The notes: generated by a model from the sequence alone, not told the origin. DNA of 64,000 bases from Candidatus Polarisedimenticolaceae bacterium (GCA_021647945.1 JAKITT010000006.1:1-64000), one strand, 5' to 3'. Positions 25,045 through 35,839 are shown, counted from the stretch's first letter. Numbers and translations are program-made.

Positions 25045-26826
25045 CTACTGCTCAACCTGTGGCTTGCGAATACGCAGTGAGAGCTCTTGCAACTGAGCGG
25101 CACCCGCCTCGGAGGGCGCAGAGGTGAGCAGACAGGCCGCTGACTGCGTCTTTGGAAAGGCCATCACTTCACGAATAGAGGTGGCACCCGTCAGTAGCAT
25201 CACCAGTCGATCGAGACCAAAGGCGAGACCACCATGGGGTGGGCAACCGTAACGCAGTGCTGTCAGTAGGAAGCCAAACTTCTCTTCGGCCTCTTGCTCA
25301 CTGATACCGAGCATTTTAAACACCTTCTGCTGAATCTCCGAACGGTAAATACGGGCGGAACCCCCGCCTAACTCAACACCATTCAGTACCATATCGTAGG
25401 CGCGAGAGTTACAGGCACCTGGATCGGACTCAAGCAGCTCCAGATGCTCCTCTTTCGGTGCGGTGAATGGGTGATGCAGTGAGTTCCAGCGCTTATTGCC
25501 GTCATCCCATTCAAACATAGGGAAGTCGATCACCCAGAGTGGTCGCCAACCCTCTTCTACCAGACCCGCATCCTGACCCAATTTGACACGCAGCGCACCC
25601 ATCGCCTCATTGACCACTTTAGCCTTGTCGGCACCGAAGAAGATCAGATCACCATCTTCTGCGCCGGTGCGTTTGAGAATCCCTTCAACCGCAGAATCTG
25701 GCAGAAACTTAAGGATGGGTGATTGGAGACCTTCACGTCCTTGGGCGATCTCATTGACCTTGATATAGGCGAGACCACGCGCGCCGTAGATGCTAACAAA
25801 TTTGGTGTAACCGTCGATATCTTTACGGCTTAGCTTACAACCATTCGGCATACGCAGAGCGACAACGCGACCGTTTGGATCTTGTGCCGGACCGGCAAAG
25901 ACTTTGAACTCGACATCATCCATCAGGTCAGCGACATCAATCAGCTCTAGCGGAATGCGCAGGTCTGGCTTGTCGGAGCCATAGCGACGCATCGCCTCTT
26001 CGTAGGTCATCTGTGGGAATGGATTCTCCATATCAACATCAAGGATCTCTTTGAACAGACGGCGGATCATCTCCTCCATCATGCTCATCAACTTATCCTC
26101 ATTCATGAATGAGGTCTCGATATCGACCTGGGTAAATTCAGGCTGACGATCAGCACGCAAATCCTCATCACGGAAGCAGCGCACAATCTGATAATAACGA
26201 TCAACTCCCGACATCATCAGCAGTTGTTTGAAGAGCTGTGGTGACTGTGGCAATGCAAAGAAGTTGCCTGGATGGGTACGGCTTGGCACCAGATAGTCAC
26301 GTGCGCCCTCAGGGGTCGCCTTGGTTAGCATGGGTGTTTCAATGTCGAGAAAACCTTCCGTATCTAGGTAGTCGCGCAGAATACGGGTGACATTGGAGCG
26401 GGTGCGAATACGTGCCAGCATCTCTGGGCGACGTAGATCAATGTAACGATAACGTAGACGGATCTCATCCGATGCCTTCTCATGCTCTTCGAGCTGGAAT
26501 GGCGGTGTGTCGGCCTTGTTGAGCACTTCAAGATGGAGACCCAGCACTTCGACCTCACCCGTGGGTAGATCAGAATTTACTGTGCCTTCAGGACGGGCAC
26601 GAACACGCCCTTTGATACGCAACACAAATTCATTACGCACCTGTTCAGCCATAGCGAAGGTCTCTGCCAGGTCAGGGTCATAAACCACCTGAATCAGCCC
26701 CTCACGATCACGCAGGTCGATAAAGATGACACCACCGTGATCACGGCGACGATGGACCCAACCACAAAGTTCTACTTCCTGATCGATGTGTGAGGCATTG
26801 ATCTGCCCACAATAATGGCTGCGCAT
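25045..26826 (-). CDS. aspS: Aspartyl-tRNA synthetase
   Basis: 593 residues from ATG 26826, close to E. coli AspRS. The anticodon-binding OB fold ([20 protein letters not shown]), class II motif 2 ([20 protein letters not shown]) and motif 3 ([15 protein letters not shown]) are intact, and the bacterial GAD insert lies between. It charges tRNA-Asp. A TTG six codons upstream is open, but ATG 26826 matches the family N-terminus MRSHYCGQ and has AAGG 8 bases upstream. Upstream on the same strand are DUF502 and fmdB genes, the conserved fmdB-DUF502-aspS order. Confidence 0.97.
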   Translation of the reverse strand: MRSHYCGQINASHIDQEVELCGWVHRRRDHGGVIFIDLRDREGLIQVVYDPDLAETFAMAEQVRNEFVLRIKGRVRARPEGTVNSDLPTGEVEVLGLHLEVLNKADTPPFQLEEHEKASDEIRLRYRYIDLRRPEMLARIRTRSNVTRILRDYLDTEGFLDIETPMLTKATPEGARDYLVPSRTHPGNFFALPQSPQLFKQLLMMSGVDRYYQIVRCFRDEDLRADRQPEFTQVDIETSFMNEDKLMSMMEEMIRRLFKEILDVDMENPFPQMTYEEAMRRYGSDKPDLRIPLELIDVADLMDDVEFKVFAGPAQDPNGRVVALRMPNGCKLSRKDIDGYTKFVSIYGARGLAYIKVNEIAQGREGLQSPILKFLPDSAVEGILKRTGAEDGDLIFFGADKAKVVNEAMGALRVKLGQDAGLVEEGWRPLWVIDFPMFEWDDGNKRWNSLHHPFTAPKEEHLELLESDPGACNSRAYDMVLNGVELGGGSARIYRSEIQQKVFKMLGISEQEAEEKFGFLLTALRYGCPPHGGLAFGLDRLVMLLTGATSIREVMAFPKTQSAACLLTSAPSEAGAAQLQELSLRIRKPQVEQ

Positions 26827-26890
26827 GGCATGAACCTTCTTCAAATAAAATGTTGTTCAGGACTGAGTGCCCTGGAGAAAAACGGGAATG

Positions 26891-27547
26891 TTAAGGCTTG
26901 ATCTCGGGGGGTGCAAGCTCTGCTTTTTCTAATAGCACATCAGGCACCACTGCCCCCATGGAAAGCAGCATCTTCAGACCGTCATCAACGCTCATCTTCA
27001 GCTCTTTGACATCACACTTGGGTATCATGACAAAATACCCACCGGTGGGGTTAGGGGTCGTTGGTACGTAGACGTTGACGACATCGTGACCTGTCATGCG
27101 TTGTGCTTCACCCTGATCCGTTCCGGTCAGAAAACCCAAAGCCCAAATACCAGGACGAGGAAACTCCACTAACACCACTTTGCGAAATGAGTTACCGTTA
27201 TCAGCAAACATCGTCTCAAGCAGCTGCTTTACTGATGAGTAGACAGAGCGAACCAGAGGAATTTTAAAGAGCAATCGTTCCCACAATTTGACCAATTCTC
27301 GACCAAACAGATTGGCGGCGACCACGCCGGTAACAAATAAAATCGCCAAAGTGAGAAGCACACCAAGCCCTGGAATATGAAAACCAAGCAGCTCTTCTGG
27401 ACGATAAGCAGCGGGAATCAACAGCAGACTTTTATCCATCCACTGCATAAGCGTGGTGACAACCCAGAAACTGGCTGCCAATGGCAACCAGACCAACATA
27501 CCCGCGATCAGGTAGGTGCGTATTTTACTGACTGATTTTGCTGCCAT
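26891..27547 (-). CDS. DUF502-family membrane protein
   Basis: 218 residues with two membrane segments (about 10-32 and 55-78) and a soluble domain containing IPLVRSVYSSVKQLLETMFA, FRKVVLVEFPRPGIWALGFL and VYVPTTPNPTGGYFVMIPKC, all typical of DUF502. The function is not established. It sits between fmdB and aspS, an arrangement conserved in many proteobacteria, with short gaps on both sides. Start ATG 27547. Confidence 0.88.
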   Translation of the reverse strand: MAAKSVSKIRTYLIAGMLVWLPLAASFWVVTTLMQWMDKSLLLIPAAYRPEELLGFHIPGLGVLLTLAILFVTGVVAANLFGRELVKLWERLLFKIPLVRSVYSSVKQLLETMFADNGNSFRKVVLVEFPRPGIWALGFLTGTDQGEAQRMTGHDVVNVYVPTTPNPTGGYFVMIPKCDVKELKMSVDDGLKMLLSMGAVVPDVLLEKAELAPPEIKP

Positions 27548-27594
27548 TAGCTTTAGATTTTTACCTCAATTATATTTATAGGTGTAGGGCGGTG

Positions 27595-27867
27595 TCAGGC
27601 GTTTGGGCATGAACCCGTTGCGGCACAGGGGGGAGCATCGGATTTTTTAGCTGAACTTCCTGAGTCGTGCAGGTTCTTTTTATCACCCTTTTTGAAGTCC
27701 GTCTCATACCAACCACTCCCTTTTAGACGAAAGGCTACGGCTGATATCAGTTTCTTCAAACTAGATTTTTCACATGCGGGGCAATCAACAAGCGGCGCAT
27801 CTGCCATCTTCTGTATCGTTTCCAGCTCATGACCACATGCATCACACCGGTATTCGTATATAGGCAA
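27595..27867 (-). CDS. FmdB-family zinc-ribbon protein
   Basis: 91 residues from a TTG at 27867, which gives the family's standard opening MPIYEYRCDACGHELE. Two CxxC pairs (CDAC and CPAC) form the zinc ribbon; the core continues SSLKKLISAVAFRLKGSGWY. The longer frame from 27897 adds ten residues not seen in the family. The tail is lysine-rich and ends with CAATGSCPNA. It is a putative regulatory or metal-binding protein of unknown role, first in the fmdB-DUF502-aspS cluster. Confidence 0.87.
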   Translation of the reverse strand: MPIYEYRCDACGHELETIQKMADAPLVDCPACEKSSLKKLISAVAFRLKGSGWYETDFKKGDKKNLHDSGSSAKKSDAPPCAATGSCPNA

Positions 27868-27875
27868 GGTAAACT

Positions 27876-27879
27876 CTCC
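27876..27879 (-). promoter_or_regulatory. Ribosome-binding site for the TTG start of fmdB
   Basis: GGAG on the minus strand lies 8 bases before the TTG at 27867-27865. Together with the MPIYEYRC N-terminus it fixes the start. Confidence 0.55.
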
Positions 27880-28030
27880 AAATAGGGCACTTCTCATTAA
27901 TACAGGAGAAGAGGGAAAATGATGCGCGATGTTAGCAGAGTGCGGGAACGAACAACAATCTTCAGGTTACTTTGGCGAAATGAGATCTTAAATCTTAACC
28001 CACAAACCCGCCGATGAGTCTCTAAACGAC

Positions 28031-29413
28031 TTAAAAACTGAGCCGCATATTCACCGTAAAGAGGTTTCGTGCATACTCAGCACCACTCTCAGTCGAGTTA
28101 TGATTAAGGTGTTCATACGCCAGCGACCCCTCTATTCGACGGCCAAACCGATGGCTGAGTGATGCATAGAGCGTTGAGGAGCTACCCTCTCTGTCGGATG
28201 CCACAAACTCATTTTGGTTCCAACTCATCTCGATCTGTAGGTCTGTACGCTGAGTGAGCCGTCTATCCCAGTGCATCGATACTCCGACAGTGCGCTCTTC
28301 TGTACCATCTTGTTGATATTCACGCTCATCACCTTGCAGTTCAAGCATCACATTGCTGCGAATAAAACGTCTCTCTATTGAGAGAGAGGCTCTTCTCTGT
28401 AGGAATGCTTGGTTTGAGATGCCGCCGATGTTTTGGCTGTCGAGAGAGGTACCCTGCTCAGCCTCTGATAGCGCATCAACGGTATACTCTTCCGAATAGT
28501 TGAGAGCATAGTTTGTTCTGCCACTACTGTGGACAAACTCTACCGTTGTGGAATTGCCATAATATCTATCATGTCCCATCACCTTGATACGTGTTGTAGC
28601 CGCTGGCTGCCACTGTAGACCAAGACCATAACTCTCGCCCTCACGCTCCTCTGTTTCGTCAGCATTCACGTAATCATTATTCTCATAACCGACAGAGGTG
28701 ATGATTTGCCAGCCTTCAGTGGGGGAGAGTGTGAGCAAACCTTCAATCTGTTCAAACCTGATATCCTCTACATCATCAGATTTTGCCGTTCTATCTGAGT
28801 AGTTGATACTCCAAGAGATTCGTCCAGCACTCGAGGCACTGGCGAGCGAGGCGGCGACTGCCATCACTTCACTATCGTTGGCGTCGAGGCTGTTCTCACC
28901 GTAGGTAACATTGTCGTGAGAGTATCTCAACATGAGTCTGACATCCTGACCCAATAGCGTATCGACGTAGGGGCTCACTCTCGTTGTGAGCACTTCACTG
29001 TAGTTATCGGTGATACTTAGCTGTTGAGAATCAATAGGTTCACTTTGAGAGATGGCTCGTTGCCGGATATTCGCAGAGAGATCCAAAAATAACAGCTTAT
29101 TAAGAACCGTTATATTAGCCAGAGAACTGAGTCTATTTACCACTTCATCTTCACTGGAGTGAGCAGCAAATTTTGTGGCAACTAATTGATAATCGAGGTT
29201 AAAAACCAACCGCTCGCCTCCAGCAGAATATTGAATTGCAGGGGTGACACGGTAGATCGTCTCCCCCTCCTTATCACTGGAGAGATAGACGTTATCCGTA
29301 TGGCTCACCTCTACCTCTACTGAAGGAAGCAGCTCCCAGCTAAATGCCCAAAGATCATTGACCCCCAAAAAAAGTATCACTAGGGCAGAGATTTTGCATA
29401 TTTCATGTGACAT
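28031..29413 (-). CDS. Outer-membrane beta-barrel protein of the PEP-CTERM exopolysaccharide locus
   Basis: 460 residues: signal peptide (about 1-23), then alternating short beta strands with many aromatic and acidic residues (PSVEVEVSHTDNVYLSSDKE, GYENNDYVNADETEEREGES) ending in a C-terminal strand NLFTVNMRLSF, typical of outer-membrane barrels. The opening and length fit the PEP-CTERM-system-associated family TIGR03016, usually found in exosortase-A exopolysaccharide loci. It may take part in polymer export. It is the last gene of the block, 115 bp after the tyrosine kinase gene, and may have its own promoter. Confidence 0.75.
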   Translation of the reverse strand: MSHEICKISALVILFLGVNDLWAFSWELLPSVEVEVSHTDNVYLSSDKEGETIYRVTPAIQYSAGGERLVFNLDYQLVATKFAAHSSEDEVVNRLSSLANITVLNKLLFLDLSANIRQRAISQSEPIDSQQLSITDNYSEVLTTRVSPYVDTLLGQDVRLMLRYSHDNVTYGENSLDANDSEVMAVAASLASASSAGRISWSINYSDRTAKSDDVEDIRFEQIEGLLTLSPTEGWQIITSVGYENNDYVNADETEEREGESYGLGLQWQPAATTRIKVMGHDRYYGNSTTVEFVHSSGRTNYALNYSEEYTVDALSEAEQGTSLDSQNIGGISNQAFLQRRASLSIERRFIRSNVMLELQGDEREYQQDGTEERTVGVSMHWDRRLTQRTDLQIEMSWNQNEFVASDREGSSSTLYASLSHRFGRRIEGSLAYEHLNHNSTESGAEYARNLFTVNMRLSF

Positions 29414-29528
29414 GGAGATATAGTTTTATTTTATAGATAGGGAACGCCGCACTATCAAAGCATCTATATTGATAATGCGGCCACTAATTTTAATATGATG
29501 CGTTATTATTTGTCTCTCTTATTCCCCA

Positions 29529-30497
29529 CTATTCGACAGCATAATTACCGTAATATCCGTCATAATAGCCACCACTTGCACTTTTTCTACTCTTATTCAA
29601 TACAAGCCCCACCACTCTATCACGATCAATTCCTGCCAATGCGGCATTAACCTCATCTGTTTTGCTTTTACCCGCCTCTACGACGACCAATACCTGTCCC
29701 ATAATATGCGTCAACACGACCGCCTCTGTAGTTACTAAAAGTGGAGGAGCATCAAAAAGGATGATGCGATCTGGATAACGCGTCGATAGCTCTTTAGCAA
29801 TACGAGCCATACGATCACTGGCAAGTAACTCCGTAGAGTAGGTTTTCCGTCGGCCCGAAGGAAGGATTTTCAGTTTTGGATTATCTGTCGAAACAATCAC
29901 CTCCTCAAGACCCTGAGCCTTCCCTTCAAGCAAATCTGTCAACCCAACATGGTTGTCAACATTCAATATCGTTGACAATGATGCTCGAATAACATCGCCA
30001 TCAACTAATAGCACGGTTGAATCCATCTCCATAGCCATGCTCATCGCAAGATTCAGAGTCGTAAATGATTTCCCCTCACCTGGCAGTGCGCTAGTGATCA
30101 TAACCAAGTTTCCATTCGGTACCGGAGCCGCTCCTTTGCCAAATGCATTCTTTAGAATCGGGCGTTTGAGAACCCGATACTCCTCTTCTAAATGTGGGAC
30201 TCTGTAAATCGGCGTTATGAAACCCAGCTCATGCAGTTTGTCATAATCCAACGCAATTTTATTTGCTCTATGACCTGGAACCGATCTCTCATTGATATCA
30301 CTATGCTGCGGCTGGATAGCGATCTCTTCTGCTGGCTCATCTACACTACTCTCACCAACAGGGGCAGCAGCATTTAAATGATCAATAGAGGGCTCAATGC
30401 TGGGCGTGTGTTGACCAGGCATTTCATCTGTAATAGCCGGTTTACTTTGTCCCGTCTTCTGCAAACGACTGATTGCTTTTTCAATACTATTGCTCAC
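29529..30497 (-). CDS. Exopolysaccharide tyrosine autokinase (PEP-CTERM/XrtA type)
   Basis: 322 residues. A low-complexity N-terminus is followed by a BY-kinase domain with Walker A TSALPGEGKSFTTLNLAM, Walker A' STVLLVDGDV and Walker B RIILFDAPPLL. The C-terminus GGYYDGYYGNYAVE is a tyrosine cluster for autophosphorylation. It resembles the XrtA-associated kinase family (TIGR03018). Phosphorylation state is expected to control polymer length through the membrane partner encoded just upstream, whose stop overlaps this ATG (ATGA). Confidence 0.88.
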   Translation of the reverse strand: MSNSIEKAISRLQKTGQSKPAITDEMPGQHTPSIEPSIDHLNAAAPVGESSVDEPAEEIAIQPQHSDINERSVPGHRANKIALDYDKLHELGFITPIYRVPHLEEEYRVLKRPILKNAFGKGAAPVPNGNLVMITSALPGEGKSFTTLNLAMSMAMEMDSTVLLVDGDVIRASLSTILNVDNHVGLTDLLEGKAQGLEEVIVSTDNPKLKILPSGRRKTYSTELLASDRMARIAKELSTRYPDRIILFDAPPLLVTTEAVVLTHIMGQVLVVVEAGKSKTDEVNAALAGIDRDRVVGLVLNKSRKSASGGYYDGYYGNYAVE

Positions 30498-32080
30498 AAC
30501 AGTCCCCTTACTTGAGAGATAACCTTATCAGGCCCACCCATAAAATAGATCACTTCAACCAAAACAAAGAGAGTAAAGAGAGCGGTTGAGGAGAGAATAA
30601 AAAAAGCGACCTCAATTCGCCGTTTTGTCTTAAGGTTTGATGTCCAGACTCTTGAGATAGAACCGAATACAGGGTACTCCGTCTCTCTACGCAGGCTAGA
30701 CGCACTATAAAATACTGGATTTAACTGTGAGAGCAGGAATGCCAGAGCAGCGCCAATGCCAAACGCTGCGACTAACACAACAGCAGAGAGAAGCTCGCGT
30801 TTAGGAGACATTGGTAATGATGGGGCATGAGGTGGATCGATAATCCTGAACTTAACACCATCACCTGCTTCATCTACATCTTTAGATATCACGGCAGACT
30901 CTCTGCGTTGCGTCAAAAGATCATAGTTTGTTTTATTGAGCACATAGTCTCTATTGAGACGAGTCAACTCCGCTTCAACCTGCGGAATTGTATCCATCAG
31001 GAGCCCCATTTCGACAAGTTTTTGTCTATACGTTTTCTCTCGAACATTAAGCGCTGCCACATTTGCAGTAGCCGTTGCCAACTGAAGTTTCAGCTGATCA
31101 AGCGCCTCATTTTCACCCAGCCCCCCTGTATTATCAGACTTACTCTCCTCAGAAAGCGCCTCTTTACTCGCTTTGTCCTGATCCTGCAATACAACAATTT
31201 TTCTTGAAATTTCGACCACATCTGGATGCTGCTCCGTATATTTAAGCAGCAGTTCATCCTCAAGCTGTTCAAGCGCAGTAATTCTGATCTGGTAGGGGCT
31301 TTGAACAACGTCAACCGCCTGCATTTTTGACTCTGTTGAGGCCTTTTGATCCGATAACAACTTCAGTTGTATGTTGAGTTCATTACGCTGATTTTCGGCC
31401 TCTCTAAGGGCTAGCAGCGCCGTTTCATGTTGGCGTTTTACCACCTGTTGCCGCTGAAATATCCCACCATCCTGACCTGGAAGCATTCCAACATTTTTTC
31501 GCTTAAATTTCGTCAACCTGTTCTCTGCAGCGACAAGTTTCGCCTCATAAGAGGCAATCTGTCCATCCAAAAAACGCGTTGCCGTATCAGCCTCGATCCG
31601 TTCATCACCGATTGATGATTCAACAAATATATTAAGCAGCTCTTGAACCACCTTAACTGCCACCTCTGGTGTTTCATGAACATATTGAATGGTAAAGAGA
31701 TTCTTTTCTCGCCCCCCACTCACTAATATCCTTTTAGCCATCCCACGTACCAGAGCCTCCATCTCCACTTCACTTTCGATTAAAAGATCGAGATCTGCCT
31801 CCCTAATAACTTTCTCAAGGTTTGGGCGACTCAACAGTGTCTTTGTCATCATAGAGAGCTGCTCTCCAATATCTGATTCAACAGCAAGGCCTTGCAACAG
31901 TGGTCTTAGAACAGATTTGGTATCAACATAAACTCTTGTAGTAGCTTCAAATTTATTGGGTAATGAGTAAACAGCCGCCCAACCAATGATCGCCACTACC
32001 CATGCTAAAGCAATTGCATACCAACGAAACCTCCAACCTGAGCGCACATTATTGAGTATCTCTTCAATAATATCTTTCAT
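30494..32080 (-). CDS. Polysaccharide chain-length determinant protein
   Basis: 528 residues with a membrane segment at each end (WYAIALAWVVAIIGWAAVYS near 20-40, and FILSSTALFTLFVLVEVIYF near the C-terminus), a Wzz domain (KFEATTRVYVDTKSVLRPLL), long coiled coils (about 170-420) and a GNVR-like segment (LNRDYVLNKTNYDLLTQRRE). It matches the PEP-CTERM chain-length family TIGR03007. A further membrane segment lies near 430-450. It acts at the inner membrane with the kinase encoded immediately downstream. Start ATG 32080. Confidence 0.88.
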   Translation of the reverse strand: MKDIIEEILNNVRSGWRFRWYAIALAWVVAIIGWAAVYSLPNKFEATTRVYVDTKSVLRPLLQGLAVESDIGEQLSMMTKTLLSRPNLEKVIREADLDLLIESEVEMEALVRGMAKRILVSGGREKNLFTIQYVHETPEVAVKVVQELLNIFVESSIGDERIEADTATRFLDGQIASYEAKLVAAENRLTKFKRKNVGMLPGQDGGIFQRQQVVKRQHETALLALREAENQRNELNIQLKLLSDQKASTESKMQAVDVVQSPYQIRITALEQLEDELLLKYTEQHPDVVEISRKIVVLQDQDKASKEALSEESKSDNTGGLGENEALDQLKLQLATATANVAALNVREKTYRQKLVEMGLLMDTIPQVEAELTRLNRDYVLNKTNYDLLTQRRESAVISKDVDEAGDGVKFRIIDPPHAPSLPMSPKRELLSAVVLVAAFGIGAALAFLLSQLNPVFYSASSLRRETEYPVFGSISRVWTSNLKTKRRIEVAFFILSSTALFTLFVLVEVIYFMGGPDKVISQVRGLL

Positions 32081-32228
32081 TTAAAAAGTCCATTATCAAT
32101 TTTAGACATTTAATAAACACCTACTCTAAACAGTGGTGACAAAGAGAAACTAATAATCAAGAAACAACCTCCAAATAATTACGCTATACGACGACTAATA
32201 TGAGCTAAACCCGGTGCATCCCTATCCC

Positions 32229-32864
32229 TTAGAACCAAGACTCAGGGATAATAAGAATATCGCCAGGTTGCATCTCTATGTTTTCAGAAATATTTCCCTG
32301 TTTAATCAAATCATCAAGATGCACTTCAAACTGCACTTTTTCCCCATCAATTTTACGAACGATGGTTGCTCCATTGCCATCAGCAAACTCTGTCAAACCA
32401 CCCACAGCGATGATGACATCAAGCACCGTCATATTTTCTCTATAGCTTAATGCCTGTGGCTGTGCAGCTTGCCCCACCACTCGCACCTGTTCATCATAGC
32501 GACCAACAAAGCTAGATATTGAGACAGTCACATTGGGTGTTTTGATATACTTTGATAGCTTCTCTTCAATCGCACTAGACAAAGCCTCTGCCGTCGACCC
32601 ACTCGCATGCACATCTTCTACCAAAGGTGCCGTAATGTAACCATCAGGCCTGACCACTACGGCTCTGCTTAAGTCAGGATTACCCCATACGAAGATATCC
32701 AGCTGATCTCCAGGACCAATTTTGTAGCTTGGCGCGGTACCCGCCGGCTCAGTTTTTTGAACAGATTTTATATCAATAGTTCTAATCGACTGTGATCCGC
32801 AAGCGGTTAGCACGCTAAATAAAACTAGAATCATTAGCACTTGAACAAGGCGTACCCTAATCAT
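32229..32864 (-). CDS. Polysaccharide export lipoprotein (Wza/EpsE type)
   Basis: 211 residues: lipoprotein signal with lipobox SVLTAC, a polysaccharide export domain (YKIGPGDQLDIFVWGNPDLS, then VRPDGYITAPLVEDVHASG) and an SLBB segment (VRVVGQAAQPQALSYRENMT, VLDVIIAVGGLTEFA). It is short, as in the XrtA-associated export family (TIGR03027). It would form the outer-membrane or periplasmic part of the exporter. A 148-bp gap separates it from the chain-length gene. Confidence 0.88.
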   Translation of the reverse strand: MIRVRLVQVLMILVLFSVLTACGSQSIRTIDIKSVQKTEPAGTAPSYKIGPGDQLDIFVWGNPDLSRAVVVRPDGYITAPLVEDVHASGSTAEALSSAIEEKLSKYIKTPNVTVSISSFVGRYDEQVRVVGQAAQPQALSYRENMTVLDVIIAVGGLTEFADGNGATIVRKIDGEKVQFEVHLDDLIKQGNISENIEMQPGDILIIPESWF

Positions 32865-32930
32865 TATTGTCTCCTGCTGTATCGGAACTCTCTCCGATAT
32901 TATTTAATTTAATAGCATTATTTGTCAGAC

Positions 32931-32968
32931 AACCTATGAATAAATCACGATTGTTTTATCCTGACTGG
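32931..32968. repeat. Degenerate MITE arm upstream of the export gene
   Basis: CCTATGAATAAATCACGATT then GTTTTATCCTGACTGGG resembles the family arm CCTCTGAATAAGTCATGATT and TTTTAGACTGGCC. It lies in the 128-bp gap between the export gene and the TPR lipoprotein gene. Similarity is partial. Confidence 0.35.
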
Positions 32969-32992
32969 GTTCAACCAGACTGACCCCATAGC

Positions 32993-35779
32993 TTACCTAG
33001 GTAGTTTTTTCTGCAATTTCATTACCAGTTTTTTTAATTCACTATTTAAAGCGGCATCCTTCTGCAAAGTATTGACAAGTTCATGTGCTTCTTCATATTT
33101 CCCTATATTTTCCAATGCGTAAGCCAAGTGGTAGCGAATCTCAGAATTGTCTGTCAAACCTAGCGCTTTACGAAGTGAGTCAATACCCCGCTCAGTCTGC
33201 CCCGCCTGAACCAACACCCAGCCATAGGTATCTAATATTTCAGGTCGATCACCCGCACGTTTCATTGCCAACTCAGCAGTATCAACTGCTAAATCAATAT
33301 CGGTTTCAAGATAAATTAACGTTAAATTATTGAGAATGAGAGGATTCCCTTTATCAATTGCAAGCAGTTTTTTGTACTGTGATCCTGCATCACCCAGCCT
33401 GCCCATCATTTGATAAACTGAGGCAAGCAAAAAACGAACATCTGAATTATCCCGTCTCTTTAGCCACCGCTCTAACTCTGCAACTGCATTTTTCTTACTA
33501 TTTTGTCTTAATTGTAGCTGGGCCAACTGTATAATAGGCTCTCTTCTATCAGAGAATTTTATCGCATTACGCAGTGTAGCGATGGCACCATCAATATCCT
33601 TTGTAGCAATTTTTCCATTAGCAAGCAGCATATTGGCTGCGAAATTTTTTGGATGTTTAGCCAATAGTTTTACCGCTAACTTAATCGCTTTATCTGGGTT
33701 CTTGCTCTGAAGTTCCAATTCAATTCTTGCCAGCGCAACAACAATTTTATCCTTTGTTGAGGCTTCCATTTTTTTCAACACACCTGCGGCCCGCGTCTTA
33801 TCCCCTAAACGGCTGTAGATCTTAGATAGAGCAAGATATCCTCTTGCATCACGCGGATAATATTCGACGATTTTTTCATATGCTTCTGCCGCTTTTTCTG
33901 GTCTGTTCATCGCCAATAAAACAGCACCATGTTGTACTAAAGTCACACCACTCGTACTATCAATAGATAATAACTCTTCCACCACTTCCAATGATTTATC
34001 AAACCGCTTCGTCTTATAAAAATAGCGGCTCAAAATAAGGCGGGGCAGTTGGGCAGAGGCATCAATAGTGCGGGCTTGCTCTAACCACATGATCGATTTT
34101 TCACTCGCGCCTACCTGCTCCTCAAGCTGGGCTAAGGAGATCATGACCTGAATATTTTTTTCATCCCATTCAAGTATGCGAGAAAACCGCTCTCGAGACT
34201 TCTTTAACTTGCCATCTTCTAGATCGATTTTAGCCAGTGCATAAATGGCGGGCACGCTCTTCTGGTTATTTCTCTCAAGTGTCTCCAACTTCACTCTCGC
34301 TTCAGCCCGCTTCCCTTCAAGTAGGTCAACCGTGGCTTGTACCAATTGGAGTCTCTCATCTTTTTGGTACTTAGGGATTAGATCCCCAAGAATTTGTTTT
34401 GCCTTTTCAATATTTTTTTCCTTAAGATAGGCATAAGCAATGAGCAACTTGGCATTAAGTTCGTCATCGCCCGTCGTTTGCTCCAAGGTGGCGATTGCAT
34501 TGTCGAACTCTCCACTTTGCAAATAAGACTTCGCAAGCTCTTCACGCAGTTGATAGTTCTCTGGTGCTGCCTTGGATGCCCGTGCGTAAAAGCTCAAAGC
34601 CATCTCTCTCTGATCACTCTGGCTTGCAGCTCTGCCAACCATCGCCAAAATTTCTGCATCGTCGACATCTGACCCAGCAATTGGTGTCAGGATCTCCAGC
34701 GCATCTTCTGGACGTTGTAGTTTGAGGCGTGTTGCACCCAATATCTTTCTAGCCTGAATATGTGTGGGTACGCTATTGATAAATTGTGTCAGGTAGGTAT
34801 TCGCCTGCTCATAGTTCCCCTCAGCAAAGTGAACAGAGCCAAGCAGCAGCAGGCTAGGTAGGTGATTAGGCATCCGGCCGATCAACAATGAGAGTCCACT
34901 CTCTGCATCCGCATAATTTTTATTAAGAAAATCATTTAACGCAGTAAAGTAGAGCGTTAATGGATGCTCTGCTGATAACCGTTTTAGCTCTTTAATTTCA
35001 GCAACAAATTGCTCAGACTTCTTCATAATCAGTAGTGTCTGAACCAAGCCCACCCGAGTAAGGTACTCTTCCTGAAAACGAAAACTTTTCTTATAGAGTT
35101 CTATCGCCCTTCTGAGGACCTGTTCACTCTCTTGATAGTTCCCCCGTTTACTGTATACAGCCCCTTTAAGCCGCCACGCATCCGCAAAGTCAGCGTCGAC
35201 TTCAATGGCCTGTTCAATGTTAGCCAACCCCTCATCAAACTTTTCATGTGCAAAGTAGATCATCGCCAGCCCCGTTAAAGCACCAGCCACTTTTGGGTTC
35301 TCACTTAGAATGGCCTTGTATTCACTCTCGGCCTGATCCAACCTCCCCAATGCTGCATTCACTTTTGCACGCTGAAGATGAAGTTTCTCTTTGCCCTCTT
35401 TAGAGAAGGTGTTATTAATCTCAATCCTTTCAATAAAGCTCTGATACTCTTTCTGCATCACCAACGCTTCTGCTAAGAGCATTACCGCCTGTTCACTCTT
35501 CTGATCAGCCCCACTCACTTTTCTGATCTCTTTTTCTGCTGAATCAGCCTGTCCAGTAATAATATAGATGGTTGCTAATGCCAGACGAGCCTCACTATCT
35601 GATGGGGCATTTTGGAGAACATTTTTTAACTCAATGATGGCAGAACGGTACTGATGTTTACTGCTCATCTCTTGGGCTTTCTGCTTGCGTTCACTATCGC
35701 TCACATCCTGCCCACATCCGGTTAGCAATAGCACAACCAAGACAACAGACGCCCCCTTACTCCAATAGCTACTTATCAT
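32993..35779 (-). CDS. prsT: PrsT-type TPR lipoprotein of the PEP-CTERM system
   Basis: 928 residues from ATG 35779. It starts with a lipoprotein signal (MISSYWSKGASVVLVVLLLT, Cys after TG) followed by roughly 20 TPR-like repeats along the full length (for example AGALTGLAMIYFAHEKFDEG, DARGYLALSKIYSRLGDKTR, ETDIDLAVDTAELAMKRAGD). The longer frame to 35824 adds 15 residues before the signal peptide and is unlikely; GGGAAAG precedes the chosen ATG. Size and architecture match the PEP-CTERM TPR lipoprotein PrsT (TIGR02917). It probably scaffolds polymer secretion. Confidence 0.85.
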   Translation of the reverse strand: MISSYWSKGASVVLVVLLLTGCGQDVSDSERKQKAQEMSSKHQYRSAIIELKNVLQNAPSDSEARLALATIYIITGQADSAEKEIRKVSGADQKSEQAVMLLAEALVMQKEYQSFIERIEINNTFSKEGKEKLHLQRAKVNAALGRLDQAESEYKAILSENPKVAGALTGLAMIYFAHEKFDEGLANIEQAIEVDADFADAWRLKGAVYSKRGNYQESEQVLRRAIELYKKSFRFQEEYLTRVGLVQTLLIMKKSEQFVAEIKELKRLSAEHPLTLYFTALNDFLNKNYADAESGLSLLIGRMPNHLPSLLLLGSVHFAEGNYEQANTYLTQFINSVPTHIQARKILGATRLKLQRPEDALEILTPIAGSDVDDAEILAMVGRAASQSDQREMALSFYARASKAAPENYQLREELAKSYLQSGEFDNAIATLEQTTGDDELNAKLLIAYAYLKEKNIEKAKQILGDLIPKYQKDERLQLVQATVDLLEGKRAEARVKLETLERNNQKSVPAIYALAKIDLEDGKLKKSRERFSRILEWDEKNIQVMISLAQLEEQVGASEKSIMWLEQARTIDASAQLPRLILSRYFYKTKRFDKSLEVVEELLSIDSTSGVTLVQHGAVLLAMNRPEKAAEAYEKIVEYYPRDARGYLALSKIYSRLGDKTRAAGVLKKMEASTKDKIVVALARIELELQSKNPDKAIKLAVKLLAKHPKNFAANMLLANGKIATKDIDGAIATLRNAIKFSDRREPIIQLAQLQLRQNSKKNAVAELERWLKRRDNSDVRFLLASVYQMMGRLGDAGSQYKKLLAIDKGNPLILNNLTLIYLETDIDLAVDTAELAMKRAGDRPEILDTYGWVLVQAGQTERGIDSLRKALGLTDNSEIRYHLAYALENIGKYEEAHELVNTLQKDAALNSELKKLVMKLQKKLPR

Positions 35780-35839
35780 ATTTCTTTCCCGATATCGATA
35801 ATATTTAGAGGTCATATATCCCACTAAAATTGAAATCGA